Positions 15,233-23,942 of a DNA stretch of 64,000 bases are shown one piece after another (the first letter of the stretch is position 1; the number at the start of each line of letters is the position of its first letter). The notes under the pieces were generated by a model that did not search any database, was not told where the DNA came from, and worked only from the letters and a program-made list of their open reading frames with translations. Source of the stretch: Candidatus Protochlamydia phocaeensis. Lineage in GTDB: Bacteria > Chlamydiota > Chlamydiia > Chlamydiales > Parachlamydiaceae. Location of the stretch: positions 1 through 64,000 of the forward strand of contig NZ_FCNU01000017.1 in NCBI RefSeq assembly GCF_001545115.1. Direction: 5' to 3'. A program made the position numbers and the translations under genes.

Positions 15233-17743
15233 ATGACAAAGCAATGGATTTGGATCGCAGGACTTCTCTTTTTATTAGGCAGCAGCCCTTCCTGCTCATG
15301 GGCGCAATCAATTTCTGAGAAAAAAGCTAATTTAAAATCGGTTGATAGCGATTTGGACAGGGAAACCGAGAAGTTCCTTTTCCAGGTCAACCAGGAAACG
15401 CAAGACATCCATGCCCAGATTCAGCGGCTGTATGAGACTGTGTTTGATCTTTATCGATCAGATGCGCCTCCCGAGGAATATAGGCATTTGCTGAATGAAA
15501 TCAATGAAAGAAAAAGATATCTGGCCCATTTAGAGATGCAATGGCGCGAATTGGCTTCACGCAGCAGCCGGACGGAGGGATATGGACTTTGGCATGCTCC
15601 CGAAACGACATTAGAACAGCTGATCATTGACTATGGTTCGCAAGACTATGTGTATTTAATCCCGCCGGATGTGGGCTCGATCAAGCTAAGTGTGGACTCC
15701 AACCTTCCCATTCCTCGTGCCGCATGGAGCGAAATGCTAGAATTGATTCTAAGCCAAAATGGGGTGGGGATTAAAGCGCTTAATCCTTATTTGCGCCAGC
15801 TTTTCTTAATCAAGCAGAACCATTCAAATTTGCGGCTGATTACCAACCAAAGGCAAGATTTAGAAGTCCTTCCTCCTGAAGCCCGGGTCAGCTTTGTCTT
15901 GTCCCCTGAGCCATCCGAAGTGCGGCGCACTTATGCTTTCTTGGAAAGATTTATCAATCCCAATTCCATGGTTTTGCAAGTTGTCGGACGCGACATTTTG
16001 CTCATCGGGCAAGCAGGAGAAATCATAGACTTGCTTAAGCTCTATGATTTTGTAGCGACCAACCGAGGGGAAAAAGACTATCGCTTGATTCCCGTTTTTA
16101 AGGTCAAGGCCGGAGAAATGGCGAGAATTTTAGAGGCGACTTTTGACCAGGCCGAGCATGGGGTGATAGAAGTCGAGACGGCCAAAGGCGTTCAGTTGGC
16201 CAAAGCCGGTCCCGACATCAATGGAATCAAGATTGTCGTGCTTGAGAATATGGCCCAAGCTCTTTTTGTCGTAGGCACAAGAGAAGAAGTGAGAAAAGCC
16301 GAGGAAATTGTACGCAAGGTGGAGTGCGAAATCGGCGGTGCGCGCGACAAGGTTGTTTTTTGGTACAATGTCAAGCATTCGGATGCCGAAGAATTGGCAG
16401 ACGTCCTTTTCCGCGTCTATAACCTCATGATCGCAACGGGAACCGGCATGGACATGCCAAATCCTCAAAATGTCCAAAATGAAGTCGTTGTGGTCGATAA
16501 TCCAAGGGGACCTCCGCCTCCCGTTCCCCCTCCTCCGCAAAAAGAGCCTCCCATTCTGCTATACGGGCAAGAAGGGTATTATCAAGAAGGCGGATACATT
16601 GTCAATCCGGCCCCTGCGCAGCCGCACGTCTTTGTCCAGGAAAATCCCAATGAAGGAAGGGAGAATTTTATTGTCGATTTGAAGACCGGTTCGATCGTCA
16701 TGGTGGTGGAAACGGACATCCTGCCCAAAATTAAAGAGCTATTGCGCAAGCTTGACGTGCCGAAGAAAATGGTTCAAATCGAAACGCTGCTTTTTGAAAA
16801 GATTCTGACGAGGGATAATACCTTCGGCCTCAATTTGCTAAAAATAGGCGATCATATCGCGAACAATAAAAATATCACGGGAGCTGTATTCAACAACCTT
16901 TTTCCAAAAGGCAAAGATCACGTGGCATCCAATGCCGGCGTGTTCGAGTTTTTCCTGAGCCGCAAGGGGTCGGACTGCGGCATTCCTCCCTTTGATCTGG
17001 CTTACCGCTTTTTATTGTCGCAAGATGATGTTCAGATTAATTCAAGCCCGTCTATTCTGACCGTTAATCAAACGCCGGCGACGATTGCCATCAACGAGGA
17101 TATTTCCATCAATACCGGCGTCTTTGAAGTGGAAACGGCTAAAGGAGTGACTTTAAAGGACGCGTTTACACGCGCCCAATATGGGATCACCATTAGCATT
17201 AAGCCGACCATCCACCTAAGTCAGCGTGAGGAAGAAGACCAGGATTTTGACTATGTGACATTGGAAACAGATATCACTTTTGACACGATCCATCCCGGCG
17301 GCGATAAATCCAGGCCCGATGTCACGCGGCGCCATATTACCAACCAAGTACAAGTGCCGGATGGCGATACGGTCATTTTGGGGGGCTTGCGCCGCAAAAT
17401 CACCAATGACAACCGCGAAGCCATTCCTTTCTTGGGCGAGCTTCCTGGCCTTGGCAAGCTTTTCAGCATCAATTCGCTTAGGGACAGCAGCACCGAGATG
17501 TTTATTTTCATTACGCCGCACATTGTCAAAGATCCCAAAGAGCAATTGCAATGCTTGCGGCAAGAGCTTTTATGCTTGCGCCCCGGAGATATTCCTTACT
17601 TTTTAGAATGCGTCGAAGAAGCGCACCGCTATGAGAAGACGCGCTTGATGGAAGGCAGCATGACTATGCTGTTTGGCCGTCCGCAGGAGCGTTATTACAT
17701 TTTAGATAGTTGTGCATGTGAAGGGGAATATGACGGAAGGTAA
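15233..17743 (+). CDS. gspD: Type II secretion outer-membrane secretin
   Basis: An 836-residue secretin. ATG 15233 gives a clear signal peptide (TKQWIWIAGLLFLLGSSPSC then SWA); GTG 15224 in frame is an alternative start. N-domains occupy roughly residues 130-400, with repeated segments such as RLIPVFKVKAGEMARILEAT and VVFWYNVKHSDAEELADVLF. A Pro-rich linker (PPPPVPPPPQ) lies near residue 430. The C-terminal secretin domain (about 540-790) contains the family signature VPDGDTVILGGLRRK followed by PFLGELPGLGKLFS and MFIFITPHIV. Twelve to fifteen copies form the outer-membrane channel. It is followed by gspE with a 14-base overlap. No pilotin gene is evident. Confidence 0.93.
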   Translation: MTKQWIWIAGLLFLLGSSPSCSWAQSISEKKANLKSVDSDLDRETEKFLFQVNQETQDIHAQIQRLYETVFDLYRSDAPPEEYRHLLNEINERKRYLAHLEMQWRELASRSSRTEGYGLWHAPETTLEQLIIDYGSQDYVYLIPPDVGSIKLSVDSNLPIPRAAWSEMLELILSQNGVGIKALNPYLRQLFLIKQNHSNLRLITNQRQDLEVLPPEARVSFVLSPEPSEVRRTYAFLERFINPNSMVLQVVGRDILLIGQAGEIIDLLKLYDFVATNRGEKDYRLIPVFKVKAGEMARILEATFDQAEHGVIEVETAKGVQLAKAGPDINGIKIVVLENMAQALFVVGTREEVRKAEEIVRKVECEIGGARDKVVFWYNVKHSDAEELADVLFRVYNLMIATGTGMDMPNPQNVQNEVVVVDNPRGPPPPVPPPPQKEPPILLYGQEGYYQEGGYIVNPAPAQPHVFVQENPNEGRENFIVDLKTGSIVMVVETDILPKIKELLRKLDVPKKMVQIETLLFEKILTRDNTFGLNLLKIGDHIANNKNITGAVFNNLFPKGKDHVASNAGVFEFFLSRKGSDCGIPPFDLAYRFLLSQDDVQINSSPSILTVNQTPATIAINEDISINTGVFEVETAKGVTLKDAFTRAQYGITISIKPTIHLSQREEEDQDFDYVTLETDITFDTIHPGGDKSRPDVTRRHITNQVQVPDGDTVILGGLRRKITNDNREAIPFLGELPGLGKLFSINSLRDSSTEMFIFITPHIVKDPKEQLQCLRQELLCLRPGDIPYFLECVEEAHRYEKTRLMEGSMTMLFGRPQERYYILDSCACEGEYDGR

Positions 17744-19367
17744 TGGAATAAAACAGGAGCAGCTTGGCGAAGGGCTGGCCTTGCAGGGGATGCTAGGAGG
17801 AGATGCGCAGGCAAGCCTGGCCGAACAGTTGGGCATGGCCATTTATCCGGACCTTTCCGATCTGCATGTCAGCAAAGAGCGCTATAAGCAAGTGTCTTAT
17901 GCCTTTGCCAAAAAGCATATTGTCCTTCCCATCAAAGATGACGGATCTTGCGTAACCGTTGCCATTGCCGATCCGCTCAACCTCGCGTCCCTTGAAGAGC
18001 TGCGCTTTTTATTTGATAGCCAAGTCGAGGCTGTCTATAGCCCGCGGGAAGTGATTTTATCCGCCATTCACGATTGCTATAATACCGAAGATGGGGCCGC
18101 CTCGCAGCTGATTGCCGATTTGACCGGAAGAGGCGAAGACGGGCGGGATGGAGACGTTGAGGTTTTCGATTTATTGGATCATGGGAAGCACCAATCGCCG
18201 ATCATCCAACTGCTCAACCTCATTTTGACAGAAGCCATTCAGCAAGGCGCTTCGGACATCCACTTTGAGCCTTCAGAAAATGGGATGCGGGTGCGCTATC
18301 GCATCGATGGCGTCTTGCAAAACCGCCATGCGCCTTCGCTGGACTATCAGGTGCAATTATTGACGCGGATTAAAGTGATGTCCAAACTGGATATTGCCGA
18401 GCATCGGCTACCGCAGGACGGACGCATTAAGCTGCGCATGGGAAGGCGGGAGATCGATTTTCGCGTCAGTACGGTTCCCATTGCCGGCGGCGAGCGCATT
18501 GTTTTGCGTATCCTGGACAAAGGCAATGTCTTGCTGGGACTGGACAAGATCGGCATGCTGCCTTCCGTGTTCGAGCAGTTCAAGCGCCTCATTGACCTTC
18601 CCGAAGGGATTGTCTTGGTCACGGGGCCGACAGGAAGCGGAAAGACGACAACGCTTTATAGCGCCATTTGCGAGATGGCCAACGATGAAATTAACATCAT
18701 GACAATCGAGGATCCGGTTGAATATAACCTTAAAGGAATTGCCCAGATCGGCGTGCATCACAAGATTAAATTGGACTTTGCAACGGGATTGAGGCATATC
18801 CTCCGTCAGGATCCGGATGTCATCATGGTCGGGGAAATACGCGATAAGGAAACGGCCGAGATTGCCATCCAAGCAGCTTTGACAGGTCACTTGGTTTTAA
18901 GCACGCTACACACGAACGATGCCCCTTCCGCCATTACGCGCCTTGTCGATATGGGGATTGAACCTTATCTGCTATCGTCTTGTATTGTAGGCGTGCTTGC
19001 GCAGCGCTTGGTGCGCCGCATCTGCCCTGAATGCAAAGAAGCCTATCAGCCCAGTGAAAGAGAACTTCAAAGCCTGGGTATTAAACCGGAAACTTTGGTC
19101 AATGGATGTCTCTATCGCGGAAAAGGCTGCAGCTATTGCTATGGAACAGGATTTAAAGGACGCCAAGGCGTTTATGAATTGATGCCTGTTAACAATGCTA
19201 TTAACAAGCAGATCGTGCAAAGCCCAGACGCGGTTGAAATGCGCCGCGTTGCTTTAGGACAGGGAATGATCAGCTTGCTTGGGCATGGAGCGGAGCTCGT
19301 GCGTTCCGGTCAATCGACGGTTGCCGAGGTCTTGCGGGTGGCCAGGGGAATTGAAGAGCAAGGATAG
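17730..19367 (+). CDS. gspE: Type II secretion/type IV pilus assembly ATPase
   Basis: A 545-residue secretion ATPase. Start ATG 17730 is chosen because AAGGGG at 17721-17726 precedes it, although close; GTG 17712 is also in frame. The N-terminal domain (about 1-140) is the GspE N-domain that contacts the inner-membrane platform. The ATPase core has Walker A GPTGSGKTTT (about 299-308), an Asp box, Walker B DPDVIMVGEIRDKETAEIA, and the His box GHLVLSTLHTN. A zinc-binding loop has CPEC (about 432-435) and CSYC (about 467-470). The enzyme drives pseudopilus assembly from the cytoplasm. The gene overlaps gspD and lies eight bases before gspF. Confidence 0.95.
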   Translation: MTEGNGIKQEQLGEGLALQGMLGGDAQASLAEQLGMAIYPDLSDLHVSKERYKQVSYAFAKKHIVLPIKDDGSCVTVAIADPLNLASLEELRFLFDSQVEAVYSPREVILSAIHDCYNTEDGAASQLIADLTGRGEDGRDGDVEVFDLLDHGKHQSPIIQLLNLILTEAIQQGASDIHFEPSENGMRVRYRIDGVLQNRHAPSLDYQVQLLTRIKVMSKLDIAEHRLPQDGRIKLRMGRREIDFRVSTVPIAGGERIVLRILDKGNVLLGLDKIGMLPSVFEQFKRLIDLPEGIVLVTGPTGSGKTTTLYSAICEMANDEINIMTIEDPVEYNLKGIAQIGVHHKIKLDFATGLRHILRQDPDVIMVGEIRDKETAEIAIQAALTGHLVLSTLHTNDAPSAITRLVDMGIEPYLLSSCIVGVLAQRLVRRICPECKEAYQPSERELQSLGIKPETLVNGCLYRGKGCSYCYGTGFKGRQGVYELMPVNNAINKQIVQSPDAVEMRRVALGQGMISLLGHGAELVRSGQSTVAEVLRVARGIEEQG

Positions 19368-19375
19368 TCAGACAC

Positions 19376-20563
19376 ATGCCGCTTTATCAATATCAATACG
19401 TTGACGGAAAAGGAAAAAGGCGATCGGGCTTTATTGAAGCACAAGGGGATCGGGAAGCGAAGGATAAATTGCGCGAGCAAGGGCTTCTGGTCACTCAGCT
19501 TGGCATAAAGAATAAAGTAAAGACCAAGCAGAATCTGAAAGGAGAAAGCTTGCTGGCCTTCACGGTGCAACTTTCGCAGCTTGTCAATGCGGGCGTACCC
19601 CTTTTCGAAAGCTTAATGGCACTGGAAGAGCAGGTGCGGGGGGAGACTTATCATCGCATTATTCTGAGCTTATGCGAACAGATCCGCTCGGGAAGCTCCC
19701 TTTCCGCTGCGATGGCCACCTATCCGGAGAGCTTTGATAAATTGTATTGCGGTATGGTAGCAGCAGGAGAAGCAGTCGGGGCTCTTGGCCCTGTACTTGA
19801 AAAACTGACGCAATTTTTAGCCAAGCAAATGAAGCTAAAGAAACAGATTACAACGGCCATGATCTATCCATGCATATTGGGTAGCTTTTCCATGTTGATC
19901 ATTGCCTTGCTATTGGGGTTTGTGGTCCCCTCTCTTGAGGGAATTTTTGCCGAAAGGCAGCTCAATGCTTTTACAAATGGAGTATTGGTCATCAGCCATA
20001 TTTTCCGCGGTTACTGGTGGCTGTACATTCCAATCGGAATTGGCGCAATAGCGGGGGCGATATGGAAGCTGCGCTCGATTGAAGGACGTGTGTGGATAGA
20101 GAAGAATTTATTGAAGCTGCCGGTGATTAAAACGCTTATCATTCAAACGTCGGTCTCGCGCTTTTGCCGGACCATGGCAACTCTTTTACAGGGCGGTTTA
20201 AGCATGATCGAAGCCTTGCGCATTTCACGCGGGGTGATGAGGAATGCTATTTTAGAAAAAGAAGTCCAGGTAGCCGAAGGAAAAATTATTGAAGGACATT
20301 CGCTTAGCCAAGAGCTGGGACGCTCGGCCTATATTCCCCAGCTTGTCTCGCGCATGCTGGCGGTTGGAGAAGAGTCAGGAACATCGGTTGTCATGCTAGG
20401 TCGCATAGCCGATATGTACGAACAAGAATTGGAAAAGACGCTCGATCGCGTGATGGCATTGGCCCAGCCCGTTATTTTGATCGTCATGGGGCTGGTGATC
20501 GGAACTGTATTATTGGCCATCTTATTGCCACTCACCGACGTTAGTTCCTTTTCAGTAGGATGA
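19376..20563 (+). CDS. gspF: Type II secretion inner-membrane platform protein
   Basis: A 395-residue protein of the GspF/PilC family, about the normal length. It contains two copies of the family domain: the first about 60-190 (FTVQLSQLVNAGVPLFESLM, then AGEAVGALGPVLEKLTQFL) and the second about 260-390 (FCRTMATLLQGGLSMIEALR, then VGEESGTSVVMLGRIADMYE). Membrane helices lie near residues 165-190, 210-230 and 360-385. It sits in the cytoplasmic membrane and connects the GspE ATPase to pseudopilin assembly. It follows gspE by eight bases on the same strand. The prepilin genes follow after about 80 bases. Confidence 0.94.
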   Translation: MPLYQYQYVDGKGKRRSGFIEAQGDREAKDKLREQGLLVTQLGIKNKVKTKQNLKGESLLAFTVQLSQLVNAGVPLFESLMALEEQVRGETYHRIILSLCEQIRSGSSLSAAMATYPESFDKLYCGMVAAGEAVGALGPVLEKLTQFLAKQMKLKKQITTAMIYPCILGSFSMLIIALLLGFVVPSLEGIFAERQLNAFTNGVLVISHIFRGYWWLYIPIGIGAIAGAIWKLRSIEGRVWIEKNLLKLPVIKTLIIQTSVSRFCRTMATLLQGGLSMIEALRISRGVMRNAILEKEVQVAEGKIIEGHSLSQELGRSAYIPQLVSRMLAVGEESGTSVVMLGRIADMYEQELEKTLDRVMALAQPVILIVMGLVIGTVLLAILLPLTDVSSFSVG

Positions 20564-20646
20564 ACAGTTTGATGAAAAATAAATTGAGGATAGTTCACGC
20601 ATCCGAAGCATGATTTGGGTACGTGAGCTTTTCTAAAGGGGATAAT

Positions 20647-21045
20647 ATGAAGAAATTTGCTTTTAAGAAACGCTTTGTCACTCTTGTCGAGATGATGATC
20701 GTCATGTTTTTGATCGCCATGATCACTGGCGTAATCGCGTATAACTATACGGGCAGCTTGGATGAAGGAAAGGCTTTTAAGACCAAAGCGGGTATTGAGA
20801 AAATTCATACCATTCTTGACCTGCATTTGGCTTCACATCCAGAAGATAAAGAAAGTTTAGATACAAACTGGAAAGGTATTGTGGAAAGATCGCAGCTGGT
20901 GAAAAATCCCAAAGAATTGCTGAAAGACGGATGGGGTGCTGAGTACGATGTGAGCACGAACCAGGAAGGCGACATTGAAATCAGATCCGGCAAGTATGAA
21001 GCTTATCAATCCAAGAAAGGCGCCGGCAGCCTGTTTAATAAATAG
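20647..21045 (+). CDS. gspG: Major pseudopilin GspG-like, with unusual cleavage region
   Basis: A 132-residue pseudopilin; ATG 20647 has AAGGGG at 20636-20641 five bases before it. A basic leader (MKKFAFKKR) precedes the hydrophobic prepilin helix FVTLVEMMIVMFLIAMITG, with Glu at the position that is +5 in pseudopilins. The C-terminal part resembles GspG: KAGIEKIHTILDLHLASHPE, then LLKDGWGAEYDV and a C-terminal EIRSGKYEAYQSKKG, like the D-PWG-Y and DIVSWG segments of GspG. The usual glycine before the mature Phe is absent (if Glu is +5, residue -1 is Phe and +1 is Val). Identity by context is strong. Confidence 0.85.
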   Translation: MKKFAFKKRFVTLVEMMIVMFLIAMITGVIAYNYTGSLDEGKAFKTKAGIEKIHTILDLHLASHPEDKESLDTNWKGIVERSQLVKNPKELLKDGWGAEYDVSTNQEGDIEIRSGKYEAYQSKKGAGSLFNK

Positions 21046-21132
21046 GCGCTCTAGCAAGGACTTCTCGATCAGTCCAATTGGATCGTTTTCAATAGGACTG
21101 ATTCGAAAAAGATACGTGTAATGGATTAAGTA

Positions 21133-21708
21133 ATGAGGATAGTCAGGCAGCCCTGTTTTACTCTTTTAGAATTGTTGATCGTTCTATTCATCCTCTCGTT
21201 GGGCTTGGCTTTAACGGGAGTCAAACTCAAAGAGGCTTACGACGAGCAGCGCTTCGCGTCCGAAGTCCAACAGGTTCTTGATCGCTTAAGAATGGCTCAA
21301 GATTTGATGTTAATTATGAATGCGGATGTCCAAGTCTGTTTTTCCCGCAATGCCAAAACCAAGCAGATTGAATGCAAATTGGACATTGAAAAGCCGATAA
21401 AAGACGGGTGGGCAAACCTAATTGAGCGGCCCTTGGCGCTTTCAGCCATCCGTTCTTATCAATTCAATGGAAGCCAAGACGATCCTTTGATTTTACGCTT
21501 CTCATTGGGAAAAATGAGCCAAGGACAGTTGACTCTATTGGAAGCAAGCGAGGCGAAAGAGGCACGGAAGGATTTTATTGAGTTGCCGGGTTATCCCAGC
21601 CCGCTTGTGCGCGGCGGCAGACGTATAAAGGAAAAAGAAAGGAGCGAGGAAAGCCAGCAGCTTTATCCAATCGAGGTATATGAAGAACTTTATCTCAAAA
21701 AGGACTAA
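21133..21708 (+). CDS. Minor pseudopilin, GspH-like
   Basis: A 191-residue protein with an N-terminal prepilin-type helix (CFTLLELLIVLFILSLGLAL, residues 8-27) after a very short leader (MRIVRQP). Glu at the +5 position is present, but the residue before the mature Phe is Cys rather than Gly. The remaining part is soluble and of mixed structure, as in GspH/GspI minor pseudopilins, and is not conserved enough to assign with certainty. Its order after gspG fits GspH, a minor tip component of the pseudopilus. It overlaps the next gene by 29 bases, so the two are translationally linked. Confidence 0.75.
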   Translation: MRIVRQPCFTLLELLIVLFILSLGLALTGVKLKEAYDEQRFASEVQQVLDRLRMAQDLMLIMNADVQVCFSRNAKTKQIECKLDIEKPIKDGWANLIERPLALSAIRSYQFNGSQDDPLILRFSLGKMSQGQLTLLEASEAKEARKDFIELPGYPSPLVRGGRRIKEKERSEESQQLYPIEVYEELYLKKD

Positions 21709-22345
21709 TCGCTTCCCCTTTAAAAAACGGCAGAAGCGCTGCTTTCAGCTGCTAGAAGTCATGGTCGCTGTTTTTTTGATCTTGCTTTGCGCCATTCCTG
21801 CTTTGCAGATTTTTACCAATATTTATAAAGAGCAAGCAGAAGTGGTCCGCATTAATCAACGCGATCATTTGGCCCACCTGATCCATGCCAAACTGGTCGA
21901 GCTGCTCTATAAGCGAACGATTGCCCTTGAAGAAATCTGGGAAGGAAAACAGGGGAGCTTTACAGATCCTGACCTGCAGCCTCAATTGAAAAAGCTTTCT
22001 TATGACGCCTCATATGCATTTGCTGTTTTAGAGCCCAAAAAGCTTGAAACCCAGCAGCAATCCGATAAGTATTTGGTTCGGCTAACCATTAAAATGAAAG
22101 ACAGCTCTAAAAAGAAAATATCTGAGCAAAGCCCCCCTTTAGAAACACATTATGACTATCTCCTTTATATTGATCGGGGGGCTAAAGATAAGAATAGAGG
22201 GGACGACCCCAATTCCCCTAAAGAGACCGACAAGCCGCAGAATGGACAAAAACCGCTAGCGCAACCTGGGCAGCCTATGCCCCCCAATTCTCCGGGACAG
22301 GCCGCACAACCGATCCATGTCCCTGCAGCGAAAGGAGCGCCATGA
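21680..22345 (+). CDS. Minor pseudopilin, GspI-like
   Basis: A 221-residue protein with a long basic leader (about 20 residues, containing RFPFKKRQKR) and the prepilin-like helix CFQLLEVMVAVFLILLCAIP at about 21-40. The LLEVMVA pattern is typical of GspI. As in its neighbour, Cys replaces Gly just before the mature Phe. The C-terminus is rich in Pro, Gln and Gly (about 175-221), which is unusual for this family and probably disordered. The start lies inside the previous gene and AGGT at 21674-21677 may serve as ribosome site. The stop overlaps the next start by four bases (ATGA). Confidence 0.75.
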   Translation: MKNFISKRTNRFPFKKRQKRCFQLLEVMVAVFLILLCAIPALQIFTNIYKEQAEVVRINQRDHLAHLIHAKLVELLYKRTIALEEIWEGKQGSFTDPDLQPQLKKLSYDASYAFAVLEPKKLETQQQSDKYLVRLTIKMKDSSKKKISEQSPPLETHYDYLLYIDRGAKDKNRGDDPNSPKETDKPQNGQKPLAQPGQPMPPNSPGQAAQPIHVPAAKGAP

Positions 22346-23079
22346 AGTGCAAGCGTAAGCAGCATTTAACTTTACTTGAGACGTTGATTGCCATTTCGCT
22401 GCTGGCGGCTATTTTGACAATCGTTTTTGGCTTTTTTAGAGAATTGGCCGAGATTCACCGTCAGACAGAAGTCCAGCAAAAAGAAAGCTTTCAAATGCGC
22501 TATGCCGAAACGCGCTTGAACTTTATTTTTGAACGGTTGGTCAATGAAAATAAAGAGACTAAAGAAAACTTTTACTTTTTTACTCAAGCCGCTGACCGGG
22601 GATTTTCCAATCACCCCAGTTTGGTTTTTAGCTTCGATAATGAAGCCCGCGCCAATCCCGTTTTTTCAGGGGATATCCTAGCCCGCTTGTATGTCGATCT
22701 CGATCATCGCCTATGCTTGGCTATGTGGCCCTTCCATATGGAAAATCCGCATGCGGATATGCAAAAAGAGGTGTTGCTGGAAAATGTCTCCCATATTCGC
22801 TATGAATTTTATGCCGCGCCGGAAAGGATGGCGAACGAAAAGGGAATTTACACAAACAGGATCGATCCACAAAAACTCGAGCCGGAAAAAGACCGCTGGC
22901 ATGAAGAGTGGTTTAAAACCTATAATCAAATGCCCTCTATCATGAAAATAACGGTATCGATTGCCGATGATTCCAAGGCCATTCACAAGTTTGGGAAGGC
23001 TTGGAAAAAAGATAGGCAGCTGACGTTTGCCTTTGTGCTGCCAAGCAGTAAGAATTTTATCTACTATCCGCCAAATTAA
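22342..23079 (+). CDS. Minor pseudopilin, GspJ-like
   Basis: A 245-residue protein with leader MKCKRKQH followed by LTLLETLIAISLLAAILTIV, a prepilin-like helix with Glu at +5 but His at -1 and Leu at +1. The soluble domain includes MRYAETRLNFIFERLVNENK and a beta-rich region with DILARLYVDLDHRLCLAMWP and EVLLENVSHIRYEFYAAPER. The latter resembles the segment of GspJ in which the protein is described as calculating slope-like beta structure (LL--V--LRYRFYD). Position after the GspI-like gene supports GspJ, a tip subunit. The four-base ATGA overlap with the upstream gene indicates translational coupling. Confidence 0.75.
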   Translation: MKCKRKQHLTLLETLIAISLLAAILTIVFGFFRELAEIHRQTEVQQKESFQMRYAETRLNFIFERLVNENKETKENFYFFTQAADRGFSNHPSLVFSFDNEARANPVFSGDILARLYVDLDHRLCLAMWPFHMENPHADMQKEVLLENVSHIRYEFYAAPERMANEKGIYTNRIDPQKLEPEKDRWHEEWFKTYNQMPSIMKITVSIADDSKAIHKFGKAWKKDRQLTFAFVLPSSKNFIYYPPN

Positions 23080-23084
23080 GCGCC

Positions 23085-23924
23085 ATGAATGTTTTACCAC
23101 TCGTCTTAGGCCTTTTGCTCATCCTTTCCGTCTTGACGATCGAGAAGCTGGAAAGATTCAAAGGTCTGGCTGCTGTCCAAAAAGAGTATCAGCTTTATTT
23201 GAACGAGCAGGATCGCCAAGCGCTGAATGATAGGCAAAAGAAGCTTGCCCTGTCCTATGATCCTTCGCAGCGCCAGTTGAGCTTCCGCTTTTTCTTTGAT
23301 AAAAAGCTACGTGAAGAAAAAGAGCAAGACTACCAGCAGATTCGCCTTGTCGTTGTCGAATTTTTGCGTGTTTTATATGGAGAGGCCGCTTTTTTTAAAG
23401 ACATGGAGCATAAGCGGCCTAACTTCATAGATGATTTGCTCAATGATTTTATTGCAGTTACCGACCGTCTAGTAGAAGAAAGCGCTAAAAAAAGGGGCAA
23501 AGAAGACAATTCCATCCGCCGAATTGAAGATATCATGCACGTTAAATTAGATGATCCCGAGCTGCAAGAGGTCTTTTATCGGATGCTAAAGGGGACAACA
23601 ACCAAGGAAAAGTTGAAAAGAATGCAGCCTCTCTCAGGCCGCAACAAAGAAAAAGCCTATCTTCCTCTTTTAATGTTTATCAATAATGATAGGAAAAATT
23701 ACCGAATCCCGCTCCGAAGTGCTTCTAGAGAGCTTCTCAAGGCAATTTTCATCAAGGATGAAATAGTGGAGTCTATTTTAGCCAAGCGCAAGGAATTGGA
23801 TTCCAAAGATCCGAGCGCGCAAAATCAATTTGAAAATGAATTCAAGGGTAAGCAGAGAACGGGCATCAGCGATGCGCTCTTAGATTTTACACTTACCTCC
23901 ACCGATACGATTCCATACGATTAA
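23085..23924 (+). CDS. Membrane-anchored protein of the type II secretion operon
   Basis: A 279-residue protein starting at GCCATG, five bases after the GspJ-like gene. The N-terminus MNVLPLVLGLLLILSVLTIE is a single hydrophobic segment without a basic leader or +5 Glu, so it looks like a signal anchor or uncleaved signal peptide rather than a prepilin helix. The rest is charged and mostly helical (for example EYQLYLNEQDRQALNDRQKK). Its position is where GspK or a GspL/M-like gene would be expected, but I find no convincing similarity to those. Participation in the secretion machine is inferred only from operon position. Confidence 0.68.
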   Translation: MNVLPLVLGLLLILSVLTIEKLERFKGLAAVQKEYQLYLNEQDRQALNDRQKKLALSYDPSQRQLSFRFFFDKKLREEKEQDYQQIRLVVVEFLRVLYGEAAFFKDMEHKRPNFIDDLLNDFIAVTDRLVEESAKKRGKEDNSIRRIEDIMHVKLDDPELQEVFYRMLKGTTTKEKLKRMQPLSGRNKEKAYLPLLMFINNDRKNYRIPLRSASRELLKAIFIKDEIVESILAKRKELDSKDPSAQNQFENEFKGKQRTGISDALLDFTLTSTDTIPYD

Positions 23925-23942
23925 ATAGGGAAAGAATGATCT

